Positions 50,040 to 60,694 of a stretch of 64,000 bases of DNA are shown here, in pieces; position 1 is the stretch's first letter, and every line of letters starts with the position of its first letter. Source of the DNA: Pythium myriotylum (taxonomy: Eukaryota > Oomycota > Peronosporomycetes > Pythiales > Pythiaceae); assembly GCA_023091665.1 (NCBI GenBank), contig JALJCQ010000013.1, positions 1,922,001 through 1,986,000 on the forward strand, written 5' to 3'. Both the position numbers and the translations under genes were made by a program. A model generated the notes under the pieces. The model saw only the letters and a list, made by a program, of their open reading frames with translations. It was not told where the DNA came from and made no database searches.

Positions 50040-51784
50040 CTAGCGAAGGTCGTCGCTCGATACCATGCGATGGACATTTGCGATGCACTGGAGCTGTGTA
50101 ACACAATCGAAAGATGAAGCGCTCAATTGACAGAGTACTTTGAGTTCACATACCTGCCATGGCTGCATTCGTTGGTGCGACTCGAAGATTTTAATAGCTG
50201 CAGAAAGCTCAGGCACAGACCCTCTTTCGAATGCTTCAAACACGTTTGCTAGGAGAATCTCAACGTCACTTTCCTCATTCCTGCCGTATCTATTGGCCAG
50301 AAGTCTTCGGTGAAGCTGGTGGAGCTGCTCCGCACCAGGGACGTCAAGTTGGGCAATGCGGCAAAGCACCGCGTTTCCAAAATGCTCTTTTGCAGACGAC
50401 AATTGATCACCTCGTAGATGCAACTTTGCGACGGCCTCAAAGGTTTCTTCCGCTTTCGACCACAACGAGGCTTCTGCGTAGACGCATGCAGCACGAACGC
50501 AGTTGTCAATGGCGCATCGAGCATTATTTCCAGCCTCTGCGATCACGCGAGCCCGTAAGTAAAGCTCTCCGAGCTGCTGTGCAACTGCGTCGCGCTGCAC
50601 TTCTGTGGGGAACTTTCTTTTTAGCCGAAGTGCAAATTCGGAAAGGGCTCGGGAAGCGTCATCAAAAAAACCCCCAGAGGAGAGTTCCTGTGCAACAAAC
50701 AACGCATTGGAAATCGTCAGCATTTCTAGAGCTTCAAGACCACAGGCTTGTTCCCACCTCGCAGACTTCATCCACCATTCTTACTAACCGACTTGATCGA
50801 CTCGGGAATGCCACCGCTATCTCGATCTCACACCAAACGGCCTCCATCTTGTAATTTGTGCGACTGATCAGCGATAGTGCGGCATGTGAAGCCTCCATGA
50901 ACTGCTTGGCAGCCTCCTTCCAATCTTTGTTTATCTTTGCTTTGATTGCGTTGGCCCTGAGGGCACGGTCCGAACTGCCTGTTGCTGTCGACCCTTCACC
51001 ACGAGATATTCGCGACCCAGAATAATCATCGCCACTGTCCGGGCCGGAACTACCACCACTCAGCGTTGACTGGAGAGTATTAGCAAGCTCGCTCACCGAA
51101 GCCGTTAATGCGTTCGCTACTTTGTCAAAGTCGCCACCCGGTCGGGTGTGAGTTCTCTGCCGCTTTGCCGTGTGCTTCTTCATTTGCCGACGCTGCTCTA
51201 CATTATCCTCATCCATGTATTCCAAGATACTAGACGGCACTCCACCCTTTGAAAACTTGGAGACCCATTCAGACTTGCAAATCGGGAGGAGGCTGGGATT
51301 CTTATCAGCCCACCACCAATTGCCAAAGCACCCGAAAGCATAACGATTGAGGGATGGAACGAACACAACGCTGAATGCAACAACATTGAAGTACGTCCAT
51401 GTGAGCGGCTCTTGCGTGACCATGGCTATTGCGGTCTTGACAACCGCGGAGAACCACTGCTTCACACCAGGTTTCTCTTTCTTTAATCTCAGATCAATGT
51501 CTTCTTGCTCGCTGACCCAGCATGCAAACGAATGGTCTGTTGGGTTCGTCACAACAGAAGCCACAAGTACCACCACAGCAAGCGCGACGGTGCGAACCAG
51601 AGCCGACAAGAGCGCAGGTATGACCGCTGCTGCAAGGAACATGCCGAATGCTGTAACCGACCGACGACTAGCGCGTCAGCGACACAGCAGAGGAGCAAGC
51701 AGTCGATGCATCCATCATACCTATGAGGAACAACGCATTGGATGCCGATGTCGTCTGTGGTGGCGGGGGTGACGCCGTCGCCAT
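50040..51784 (-). CDS. Membrane-anchored SNAP-like protein
   Basis: Exons on the minus strand: 51784-51721, 51650-50815, 50765-50154 and 50093-50040 (521 residues). The amino end has a hydrophobic run (MFLAAAVIPALLSALVRTVA then LAVVVLVASVV) that would act as a signal anchor, and another hydrophobic patch near 85-110. A basic and Ser/Gly-rich linker follows. From about residue 245 the protein follows the alpha/gamma-SNAP solenoid: KINKDWKEAAKQFMEASHAA, AIDNCVRAACVYAEASLWSK, SAKEHFGNAVLCRIAQLDVP, then an end with HQRMQPWQ joined to LQCIANVHRMV, comparable to the SNAP C-terminal 'LD.W' segment. SNAPs recruit NSF to disassemble SNAREs but are soluble, so a membrane anchor is unusual. The 49-nt second intron is the weakest join; skipping the last intron also keeps the frame. 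Confidence 0.6.
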
Positions 51785-51995
51785 TCGGGTAGCTACCTTC
51801 TCGTCTTGCTGAACCTCGTTGTTGTCAAAATCACACCGTCATCAAAGAAGAAAATCGTTAAAAGTTAACCTTGCGGATAAAATGTGACGTGTGAGATTTG
51901 CCCCCTCTAGTTTTAACCAATGAGAGCTCTGAGATGGGCACTATCCCAGTGACCAGTCGAAAGGAAACAACTGCACTCCATCACCAGCAGCCACG

Positions 51996-53593
51996 ATGAA
52001 GGTGAAGACGATCTCGCGCGTCGAGAAGGATTTCACGCAGGAGGTCGAGAGCGATAAGCTCAAGGTCTTCCGCAACTATGACCCAGCGCTGCATCCCTTT
52101 GAACGACCGCGCGAAGTGAGTTCGTGGTGCTCTTGGCTTGTGGGAAAGAGTAGCTCATCATTCGTATTCCCATTCAGTACACTCGAGCGCTAAACGCCGT
52201 CAAACTCGACCGATTGTTCGCAAAACCGTTTACTGGCGCCCTTGATGGCCACTCAGATAGCGTAAGTGCGCTCGCGACCAGCTCAAAGAGCCTCGTCGCG
52301 TTCATCAGCGGCGCCAGCGACGGCGAGATCCGTGTCTGGGACTTGCCTCGCCGTAAATGCGTGTGGAACGCATACGGCCACAAGGGATCTGTTCGCGGCC
52401 TGGCAGTCGCGCCGAACGGTCGAGTATTCTATTCATGTAGCGAGGACAAAACGGTGAAGCAGTGGTCTCTCCAAGTCAGCGACGACGAAGAAGAGGTGCC
52501 ACAGGCACTCGCTACTTTCACGTCGAAGGAACCTTTCCTGTATGGACATGCATCACTCGCAGAAACAACGCGGAGTTCACTAATCGTCATGACTTTCTTC
52601 ATTGTAGCGGCATCGACCATAATTGGAACAAGGATTTGTTTGTGACGTGCAGTTCAAAGGTTCAAGTCTGGGACCCATCTCGATCGGATCCAACACACGA
52701 GTTCGCATGGGGTGCTGACTCTATCACATCCGTTAAGTTCAACCCCGCGGAAGAGTCGCTGTTGGCGTCGTGCGGGTCCGACCGGACGATAACGCTCTAC
52801 GATGTCCGCATGGCGTCTTCCATGCGCAAAATTGTCCTCGAAATGCGATCCAACGCATTGGCGTGGAACCCTATGGAGCCGTTTAACTTTACAGTCGCAA
52901 ATGAAGATCACAACCTATACACATTCGACATGCGAAAGATGCAGCGCGCTCTTATGGTGCACAAGGACCACGTCTCAGCTGTGTACGTTTAGTCTCAGTA
53001 TCGATCTATGTGGATGCCGACTTTCTCAATCTCTGACTGCACAGCATGGATGTGGCGTACTCGCCCACCGGCCGAGAGTTTGTATCCGGGTCGTACGACC
53101 GCACAATCCGCATCTTCGGTATCAACTCGGCCAAGAGTCGCGAAGTGTATCACGCCAAGCGCATGCAGAGAATCTTCTCCGTCAAGTTCAGCGCCGACGC
53201 CAACTTTGTCTTATCCGGCAGTGACGACACCAACATTCGAATCTGGAAGGCCGAGGCCAACAAGAAGCTGGGCAAGGTGGCACCACGCGAACGGCGCAAG
53301 CTCGAGTACAACGAGTCGCTCAAGGAGCGTTACCAGCACTTGCGCGAAATCAGCCGCATTTCCAAGTACGTCTCTGCTCGCATGAGTGTCCCATGCATGG
53401 GGCATGACTCACTCTGTGTTGACGTGGCAGACATCGTCACGTGCCGAAAGCGATCAAGAAAGCCGCCGAGGCCAAGCGCATGGAGCACGAGCGCGAGAAG
53501 CAGAAGACGGCCAACCGCCGCGCGCACGCCAAGCCGGGCGCCGTGCCGTTCGCGAACGCGCGGGAGAAGGCGATCATCCGCGAGCTCGAATAG
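51996..53593 (+). CDS. DCAF13: DCAF13/Sof1, U3 small-subunit processome WD40 protein
   Basis: Five exons (51996-52115, 52178-52539, 52608-52982, 53045-53365, 53431-53593) give 446 residues; human DCAF13 has 445. The Sof1 start is clear: MKVKTISRVEKDFTQE, YDPALHPFERPREYTRALNA, AKPFTGALDGHSDSVSA. Seven WD repeats follow, with FLGIDHNWNKDLFVTC, FNPAEESLLASCGSDRTITL, LAWNPMEPFNFTVANEDHNL and VAYSPTGREFVSGSYDRTIR. The Sof1-specific tail is KLEYNESLKERYQHLREISR and HVPKAIKKAAEAKR. It works in nucleolar 18S rRNA processing with the U3 snoRNP. All joins restore family residues. It is divergent from the SNAP-like gene, 211 bp apart. Confidence 0.94.
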
Positions 53594-53976
53594 AGCGGCT
53601 TCCTTTCTCTCTCTTTCTCTCCTTGTCTTGCTCGGCGCCAGCGGCTCCTCACCGGTCGCCAGCGTATCCATATCTTGCGTGCCTCTGCCGCGCGTCATCT
53701 CAGTCGAGCGCACGCAGCTGCAGACGCACGCCACAACTCAGCGGCGGGTTCCGAGCGTGGCTCTGCTCCAGAGGTGCACTAGTTCGGCCCTTTCTCTCGG
53801 CCGCCTCGGCTGCGGTCTGATCTGCACCCCGAACCCACTGAATTAGGCCCACGCCTTCCGTCCCACCAGGCGTTTTTGGTGAGTTGTGACAAGCACTGGT
53901 GAACTGGCGAGCGGCAGGTCAGCTCTCTCCCGCCACTTGAGGCGCCACTCGCCGACACTCGAGAACCATCGCCGCC
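53594..53976. other. Intergenic region
   Basis: About 380 bp between two plus-strand genes, GC-rich. It carries a CTTTCTCTCTCTTTCTCTC pyrimidine tract just after the DCAF13 stop. No gene or RNA was recognised. Confidence 0.5.
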
Positions 53977-55716
53977 ATGAGCGATCGCACGGCACTCGAG
54001 CTCGCCGAGAGCTCGCTCTGGGGGCTGCTCTACCAGATGATCTCCAGCGACCCGGCGCGCGCCGAAGAGTGCGACGACTTCGGCATGATGCCGCTCCACT
54101 GGGCCTGCACTGCGCGCGACGTCGAGCCTCGCGTCGTGCGCAAGCTCGTGGACGCGTACCCCACCGCGATCATGCTCAAGAACAAAGGCGGACTCATGCC
54201 GCTGCACATCGCTGTCAAGGCCAAGGCGCCGCTCGAGGTGCTGCAGATTCTCGTCGCCAAGAACGATGAGTCGGTGTGCGAAGAGACGCCGGCAGGCGAG
54301 ACGCCCGCCGAACTCGCGGAGCTTTGCGGATTGCCAGCGCAATCCACAGCATACTTGAACAAAATCGAAGAGGATCTCCAACGCTCCGGCCGGATGCCTC
54401 CGAGACCAACGCGGATTCGCCCACTCACTACGCACGCCAGTCTGCGCGGATTCACCATTAACGATGAGGAACCGGTGCGCTCTAGTGACGTAGGGATTCG
54501 GCGACAGGATGTGAGCATGCTACGTGCGCGTGGTAGTGGGATCCAAGCCCATGTCTTGCCACCTCGGTGGAAGATGGACAAGAAGTGCAGTGTCTGCCAC
54601 CTGAAGTTCACCTACTTTAAGAGTCGACATCATTGTCGCAACTGCGGCGTCTCAGTCTGCTCAACCCACTCAAGCAAGCGTCTACCTCTACAACACATTG
54701 GCTTGGACGCGCCGCAGCGCGTTTGTATCATGTGCTATGACGATTTGCGCGAGAACGGAAAGCCACCGTCGGCAGTCGCAAACATGTATGCTAGACGCCA
54801 CGACAGCGAGAGCAACGGCAGCGGACGGGTTCGCAAGCCGTTTGGAGACGTCACTAACTCAGCGCAGAGGTCATCACTGACGAATTCTCAGGCTCGCACG
54901 TACATTGAGTCGTCCATCGCGTCACAGCATGGGGACTTCAACGACAGCGAAGATGACGATGACGACGTGCTAGATCTACATGACTCAGACCATCACATTC
55001 AGTTGCCCCCTCGTTCTCGACCGCGCGCTCAGACTGATATGGACAGTGGTGACCGCATGTCAGCGATGAAGAGTCAAGTTAAGGAACTCCAAAGCCACAT
55101 GCGCGAGCTGCTCGATCAGAAGGAGCGAATGCAATCGGCGATCGAGTTGAGTAAGCGAAAGGTCGAGCATGCTGTTAAAGAAAAGCACATCCACGAGGCT
55201 ACCGTGGATGCAACTCGGGGTGAGAGCATTATTGATGTCACTCGCATCACCGATGACGAAGAACTGGAACGCAAAATTCAGAAGATCTCTCTGTCAGTCG
55301 ATGATGCGATGGCAAGCACAGATGAGCCAGAAATATTGGACGATGCAACGCTCAATGTTGCCACCACATGCCACTACTTGGGGCTCGCCAGGTTCGAAAA
55401 GGGAAATTTTGCAGGCGCGGTAGAGGAGTTGCGCAAATCCGTCTCCCTCAACCGACGGGACGGCGATGTATGGTACGACCTCGCGCGTGCACTCCAAGCC
55501 ATGAACGAAGCGTATGAAGCTGAAATCGCAGTCAAACGTGCGCTCGATTTGGAACCGAAAAATTACGCTGCGATGTCGCTTTTGGGCAAGATTCTCCATG
55601 CACGTGGAGACCACGAACAATCAATTGAAGTATTCCAGCGAGCACTCGGCCTTATGACGGCGAATAGTGATTCGGGTGACGAAGAAGACGTTGGGTCGAT
55701 GACAGTCGGTTGGTAG
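53977..55716 (+). CDS. Ankyrin-FYVE-coiled-coil-TPR fusion protein
   Basis: A 579-residue single-exon protein. Residues 25-110 hold two to three ankyrin repeats (DDFGMMPLHWACTARDVEPR and KNKGGLMPLHIAVKAKAPLE). From Trp198 comes a FYVE zinc finger: WKMDKKCSVCHLKF, then SRHHCRNCGVSVC and RVCIMC. The sixth zinc ligand Cys is replaced by His (VCSTH), which could still bind zinc. The basic R-H-H-C-R patch for PI3P is intact. Then an acidic low-complexity part, a coiled coil (about 345-400), and two or three TPRs (about 465-565: YLGLARFEKGNFAGAVEELR, VWYDLARALQAMNEAYEAEI, AAMSLLGKILHARGDHEQSI). Probably an endosomal PI3P effector; this domain combination is unusual. Confidence 0.85.
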   Translation: MSDRTALELAESSLWGLLYQMISSDPARAEECDDFGMMPLHWACTARDVEPRVVRKLVDAYPTAIMLKNKGGLMPLHIAVKAKAPLEVLQILVAKNDESVCEETPAGETPAELAELCGLPAQSTAYLNKIEEDLQRSGRMPPRPTRIRPLTTHASLRGFTINDEEPVRSSDVGIRRQDVSMLRARGSGIQAHVLPPRWKMDKKCSVCHLKFTYFKSRHHCRNCGVSVCSTHSSKRLPLQHIGLDAPQRVCIMCYDDLRENGKPPSAVANMYARRHDSESNGSGRVRKPFGDVTNSAQRSSLTNSQARTYIESSIASQHGDFNDSEDDDDDVLDLHDSDHHIQLPPRSRPRAQTDMDSGDRMSAMKSQVKELQSHMRELLDQKERMQSAIELSKRKVEHAVKEKHIHEATVDATRGESIIDVTRITDDEELERKIQKISLSVDDAMASTDEPEILDDATLNVATTCHYLGLARFEKGNFAGAVEELRKSVSLNRRDGDVWYDLARALQAMNEAYEAEIAVKRALDLEPKNYAAMSLLGKILHARGDHEQSIEVFQRALGLMTANSDSGDEEDVGSMTVGW

Positions 55717-55867
55717 GCATGCACGACAGCATCGTCTGAAGTTAGTCAGAAACTAGTAGAGTAGTCCGCAATTGTTGGAGAGATTTCAACGGTTGAGAAT
55801 CCTGTTTTGAGAAAAGACGCGACGTTTCACTGGATTGATTTTGGCCTTGAGCTCGTGCTCAGAAGAG

Positions 55868-56757
55868 ATGCACCGTGAGCATTTACGTCGAGAACTCGAG
55901 CGCGAGTGGGAGTGGATTGAGCATGAAGAAAAGAAGGTGCGTGATTGCTGTTGAAGATGCTCATAGAGACGGTGGAGTTAGGAGCTAGCCGATTTTAACA
56001 AGCTTGAAGAAGACAAGAAGAAGATTGTGGCAGAGTGGGTGACTATCGAGGAGGCCCAGCGCGAATACAACCGCAAGCGCGAGAGGTGAATTGATATTCT
56101 TCGAGTCTCTCGCAACTTGAAGAGTAACGCACATCCTTTAGCTTCGAGAAGGTCGTTCAAGAGCGGTTCGTGTTCCTTGCTTTGGATGATGTTGTGAGCT
56201 TCAACGTCGGTGGCCAGGTACCTGGGTGGAAAATACGTTTGATCGAAAGAAAGGTTTATGATTTCTTGGCATTCTGGAAGCTTTACAAGTCTACAGTGCG
56301 TGTGTGGACGCGAGACCGCTTCTCCATTCTCGCTCAACTTTGCACATCCAAGCCCAAGCTACCAAAGCTTTGCCTCGACGAGGATGCCTACTTCTTCGAC
56401 CGTGACGCGTGGATTTTTCAATTCATTTACGCTTTTCTACGTGACAACGTTCTACCGGATGCAATCGATGTGCTGCGCGAACTCTACTGTGAAGCTAGTT
56501 TCTATCGCATTGGGTTGCTTCGCCACGCCATTGAAGCCAAAATGATCGGAGATGAGGCGCTCATCTCCTCACCCGCATTTTCTCGAAATGCTCATGGGAC
56601 TGGGAACACGGGGGCGATTGATAAAAGAGACTCAAATAACAAGGTAATTGACAAGAAAGACGCTAGCGGAGGAGAGCGATCCAGCAGTCCGACCAAGTCG
56701 AACAGTGCTCGCTTCCATGAGCTGCCAGATCCCTTTGGTTTTACGTCTAAGAAGTAA
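55868..56757 (+). CDS. BTB/T1 (KCTD-like) domain protein
   Basis: Four exons (55868-55936, 55982-56085, 56142-56217, 56290-56757) give 238 residues. The first 60 residues are a charged coiled coil (LRRELEREWEWIEHEEKK and LEEDKKKIVAEWVTIEEAQR). The BTB/T1 domain follows: DDVVSFNVGGQ, RDRFSILAQLC, YFFDRDAWIFQFIYAFLRDN, then the LP of LPDAIDVLRELYCEASFYRI. This matches the KCTD/potassium-channel tetramerisation pattern (VGG, 'yFiDRdp..F..iL.flR', 'L..Ea.fy'). There are no channel helices, so it is probably an oligomeric adaptor, per family, for cullin-3. The C-terminus is Lys/Asp/Ser-rich and disordered. The join into exon 4 is somewhat uncertain. Confidence 0.72.
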
Positions 56758-56840
56758 ATTCCATCACTGAGTAAAAATAAACTTTGTGAAGGGGAAAGCT
56801 GAAGCGTCAGGCAGTCCTTCATCTAAACGATCAGGATATC

Positions 56841-57421
56841 ATGGAGATCTCAAACAGCAAGGTGAGGTCAAAGCCTGAAGTCTCTTGAAGTTTTTAAAGA
56901 CACACTTTTTTCATGGGTGCTTGCAGTTCGAAGGTGGCACATCCTTCGGGAGGTATTGCGGGTATGGAAGATTGGAGCTGCCCGATGGTACCGTGTACGA
57001 GGGCGAGTTCTTCAACGGCCGCTTCCATGGCAAGGGCACACTATATTTTGCGGAAGGGAAGCTTGAAGGATTGTGGGCGTTAGGGAAACAAATTGAAGGC
57101 CATTTCACGTTCTCAGATGGACTTGAATACGCTCATGATAATTGGAAGTACTGCAGAGAAGGTGACAGGCGTTTCCACTCGGAGAAGCTCTCAGAAGGCG
57201 GTGTAGCGCCCGCAGGAGAATTGAACTACTTCGACACAGGGGTTAAGCGAGTCATTCCACTCGGAACTTATGATGCAGGAAATGGCATATACTCGCCGTC
57301 CTCCGGTCAAGTAACTGCGTACGACAACCCAAGCGAGGTTCGCGATACGACGCAAGAAGAGAGAGAGTGGATTGCAGAGAAGGCCCCGAAGGCAAGCACG
57401 AAAGACATGTCGGTGAAGTAG
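56841..57421 (+). CDS. MORN5: MORN repeat-containing protein 5
   Basis: Two exons (56841-56861 coding MEISNSK, and 56927-57421) give 171 residues; human MORN5 has 161. Two to three MORN repeats open it (RYCGYGRLELPDGTVYEGEF and GRFHGKGTLYF). The MORN5-specific half follows: GHFTFSDGLEYAHDNWKYC, REGDRRFHSE, GVAPAGEL, IPLGTYDAGNGIYSP and a REWIAEK end, aligning position by position with the animal protein (TFSDGLHY...NWHYC...DRRFYTE...IPKGYYDCGDGFY). In animals it is a sperm/ciliary protein. It should be flagellar here. The tiny first exon is supported by the start Met and the SK-F join. Confidence 0.88.
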
Positions 57422-57462
57422 AATAAGTATGCTTGACAAATGTCATTTCTTCACCTTCTTGG

Positions 57463-58700
57463 CTAAGAGAGCCAGAAATTCCACCGACCTAGTATGTGAT
57501 CAGTTGTTTGCAACAGAGCCAAAGGCTTAAACAAAACAACTTCGTTCAGAAGTTCAAATCAGTATCTCAGAGCAAAACAACTTACCGCCGTTTGGCAACG
57601 TCATGGTAGAATTTGAGGTAAGATTTTGGACTTGGCGTGAACCGCCGAGATTCAGCGAGGATATCTCGTTGAGTATGTTGGGCTCAGGGTTAGCTGAGCG
57701 CTTCGGCGACTCGAAAGAGATCAAATCTTCACGAATCGACGACGTTACTTGTGCAAAAGCTTTTGCATCCTCAATAACTTTGATCAGATGGTCGTTCACC
57801 TGGGGGATACATCTCATAAGGAACGGGAGGTCCAAACAAACTAACCACGTCTCCACGCACATTTAGACACTCTTCAAGACTACGTTCGTCGAGCTTTCCC
57901 ATGATCCCTCCCTCGATCAGCGTGTTCATTCGTGGCTGGCATTGGCGCAAGAAATCAAGTACATCTTCCATTTCCTCTCCATCAACTCGTCCGCAGGTTT
58001 TCAAGTCACGGTATATCGTGATCTTGTCCATCACAACCTTCAAGTCTGAATGCAACTTAGCCACTTGCTGCTCGCGTGTGGGACGACCAGTGAGGGATGA
58101 GGCAATGCTTGTGACGCTGCGACTGCTTCCATGTTGTTGCGCACGGGATAGAGAGGTTGGCGGTGGTGTGAACACTGGCACGTCATTCTCGACCTCTGGA
58201 AACACGACGCCGTGAATTTTGAGCATCCTATACGTATCTTGGAACGTAGTTAGCGAGCTCCCCGCAAACGCGTCAGCCCATTGCTTGATCAACTCGAGTG
58301 CTTTGTTCTGAACATCAAACCCCTTGCTGCCATCCGTAACGGCCGCGATTTCTTGGAGAAAGGACCGTGATGCGATTGCCGCATGCAGTGACCCCGATCC
58401 GTTCTTCACTAACGTCTCTGCAAGCACGAGTGTCTGCTGTGCTACACGGGGGGAGCTAATCTGCATACGCCGCTGCAAGGCGCGTACGACATCGTCGGCA
58501 CTGGTGCACACAAACAAAGGCGGTGAGGTTGCTATATCAATATTGAAACGATGAGCTACGAAAACGTACAGTGCGTGGTTGGCATTTACCGCGTCGCAGA
58601 TCATGAGGTTCAACTGCCACTCTGGACCTGCGAGGTCTTCGGCCGTCGCCTTCTCGATCAGCGTCACAATCTCCGCCGCGTTCTCCTCGTACTCGCTCAT
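57463..58700 (-). CDS. VHS-GAT domain protein (TOM1-like)
   Basis: Exons on the minus strand: 58700-57849, 57799-57586 and a short last exon 57488-57463 (363 residues). Residues 5-145 form a VHS domain (LIEKATAEDLAGPEWQLNLM, AVNANHALYV-type start; then RRMQISSPRVAQQTLVLAET). Around 215-310 is a GAT domain (KLHSDLKVVMDKITIYRDLK, SLEECLNVRGD joined to VNDHLIKVIEDAKAF). Such proteins bind ubiquitin and clathrin at endosomes as ESCRT-0-like sorting adaptors, and could act with the FYVE protein and UVRAG. If the last GTAAGT is not used the protein reads on to a stop at 57554. Joining at GTG or before it differs by one residue. Confidence 0.82.
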
Positions 58701-58830
58701 TCAAACTCAGTTCTTGTCGACGCGTCGGGGCTTCGAGGTTTCTTTGGGCAGGTTCAAGGTTAACATGGTTTACTTATTTGAGTCTACTCACTTCTCAATC
58801 GCACAGGTTTGACGAGAACGCGGACTTGAT

Positions 58831-60501
58831 ATGGCTCAGCTCATGTGGCACACGCGGCTACTGTACGGCGTAGCCGCCATGTCTGCGAGCGTTGTGGTGT
58901 TCACGTTTCTCCAAGAACGAGAGGAGCAGGAGGGCCGAGAGCTGCTTGCGGCCGAGCAGCTCATTTCCTCGGCCCACTTTTACCAAGCTATGGAGAGCTT
59001 GCAGCTAACAACACAACAGAAGATTGAGATGCGAAAATTCTGGCGCAATTTATGCTCACGCGCGACACGCGAGCAGCTCGGTGATTCTGGAGCTAGGCCG
59101 TCCATCGTTGGTGATACAGTTGAACCTGCAGTAGATCGGATTCCCGTAGGGGAGATCCAGCATGTCGCGCGCGAGTACAAGCAAGTGTTTCCTGATATCT
59201 TCCCGGCTGATCAAGTGCTGGAAGCGACGCGAATCGCTGCAGAGGCCTCTTCTCAATGGAATGGTATTGTCGAATCTACAAGCTCGATGATCCGTTCCAC
59301 AGGGAAGCGTTTCCACGATATTGCAAAAGATACGAAAGACGAGATGCAGGGTGCTGTTCACCGCACAGTCCGCAAGTATCTGGAAAGATCGCTCGATGTC
59401 GTGGCGGATCGGCTGAAGTATGCACTTAAAGACCGTCATATGCCAATGTACTTAAAAATGAATATCGACACTGCTGTCGACCAGTTCATGCCGGACGTCA
59501 AAGTCGAGATATTTCGAAAGACAAGAGATCTATTCGCACAAGAGGCACCACCACAAGATCTACCGCAACTTACAGAAGTTCAAGGTGGGGTGAAAAAGGT
59601 GATTTGTGTGTGTATGTTTTTATGTGTTCGATTGAAGTGCCTGCTGACGTCGACTATTCACGATAGCTCACTGCGTTTGGCCACCTTCGTGGTCATATCC
59701 TGTACCATTTGTTTCCATTCGACAAATCTATCTGGATGTGTTTTCGTGACCCGTGGTGGGCTATATATAGCAGCGTGGGCATTCTTCCCGTTGTGGGTCA
59801 GCTCTGGTGGCTCTTCCTGTTTCTCATCAAAGACAAGACCAATGAGCACCAATTGTGTCAGTTCATCGTTGGTTTCAAGGTGGCGCAATTTATCTCGCTC
59901 GGCATGTACTCAACGACTTCAGGAATTGTCCACTACATTCGCTGCATCATCCGAGGTTCAATGGAACTGTGTCGAGAAAGTCCGTCGTACATTTATTTTT
60001 TTCATCGACAATCTGCTGACTGACGAGCGTTTGACTGCAGAGCCTACATTGGAGCCGTGGAACGCGTTCTTCTTCATACTTCAAATTGCACTCGTCTGGA
60101 TTGCATTCTTTCGTCTTCCTTACAGCGAAAGACCCGTCGAGAGAAGGCATCCGCTTTTGTATCGAACGAAATCCATGGACAGGCGAGAACAAAAGGTTTA
60201 TCGAGACGTGTTCGGCAACACTCTTCATCTGAACCGTGGGGGCTACTTGATGAAGCTGTGCGGATACGAAACGGTGTCTTTTGGCATCATTGTGACCCTG
60301 ACTATCATCATTCTGTGGATGCCATTCGAACCTTGGCAGCAAAAAGCACTGTTTTACTGGTTGCGGACAGCTTATGGACTGTTTTCTCTTCCATTTGTTG
60401 TATTCAAAATCCCACTATTAGCGAATGTCCTACTGCACACACAGAGGATGGGGTACAATCAATATGGGGAGACAGTCAACATCATAAAGCTGAAAGAATA
60501 A
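58831..60501 (+). CDS. Multi-spanning membrane protein, unknown function
   Basis: Exons 58831-59598, 59667-59955 and 60041-60501 give about 505 residues. After a hydrophobic start (LLYGVAAMSASVVVFTFL) come 220 soluble, helical residues (IFRKTRDLFAQEA near the end). The second half has about six transmembrane helices, for example WAIYSSVGILPVVGQLWWLF, then NAFFFILQIALVWIAFF and FGIIVTLTIIILWM and LFSLPFVVFKIPLLAN. The intron at 59598 was chosen to give AAAAAG|GTGATT and to restore the open frame TAFGHLRGHILYHLFPFD; the later one joins YIRCIIR to EPTLEPW. I do not recognise the family. The gene is divergent from the VHS-GAT gene, 130 bp apart. Confidence 0.68.
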   Translation: MAQLMWHTRLLYGVAAMSASVVVFTFLQEREEQEGRELLAAEQLISSAHFYQAMESLQLTTQQKIEMRKFWRNLCSRATREQLGDSGARPSIVGDTVEPAVDRIPVGEIQHVAREYKQVFPDIFPADQVLEATRIAAEASSQWNGIVESTSSMIRSTGKRFHDIAKDTKDEMQGAVHRTVRKYLERSLDVVADRLKYALKDRHMPMYLKMNIDTAVDQFMPDVKVEIFRKTRDLFAQEAPPQDLPQLTEVQGGVKKVICVCMFLCVRLKCLLTSTIHDSSLRLATFVVISCTICFHSTNLSGCVFVTRGGLYIAAWAFFPLWVSSGGSSCFSSKTRPMSTNCVSSSLVSRWRNLSRSACTQRLQELSTTFAASSEVQWNCVEKVRRTFIFFIDNLLTDERLTAEPTLEPWNAFFFILQIALVWIAFFRLPYSERPVERRHPLLYRTKSMDRREQKVYRDVFGNTLHLNRGGYLMKLCGYETVSFGIIVTLTIIILWMPFEPWQQKALFYWLRTAYGLFSLPFVVFKIPLLANVLLHTQRMGYNQYGETVNIIKLKE

Positions 60502-60694
60502 ACAACATGTTGCTTCTCGTGTCAGGGAGCTCTATCCTATTTAAACAAGTTCTTCTCCTTCGTCTTTGCTGCTCGACTTGTATGATACAGTCAAACGCGA
60601 GTCATCATCCTTCAAGCGGTTGTTACGCAGCAGTGCGTGAGCCGCACACCCAAGCCCGCTGGAAAACGAAAACAGATTAGGAAGCTGTTGATTT

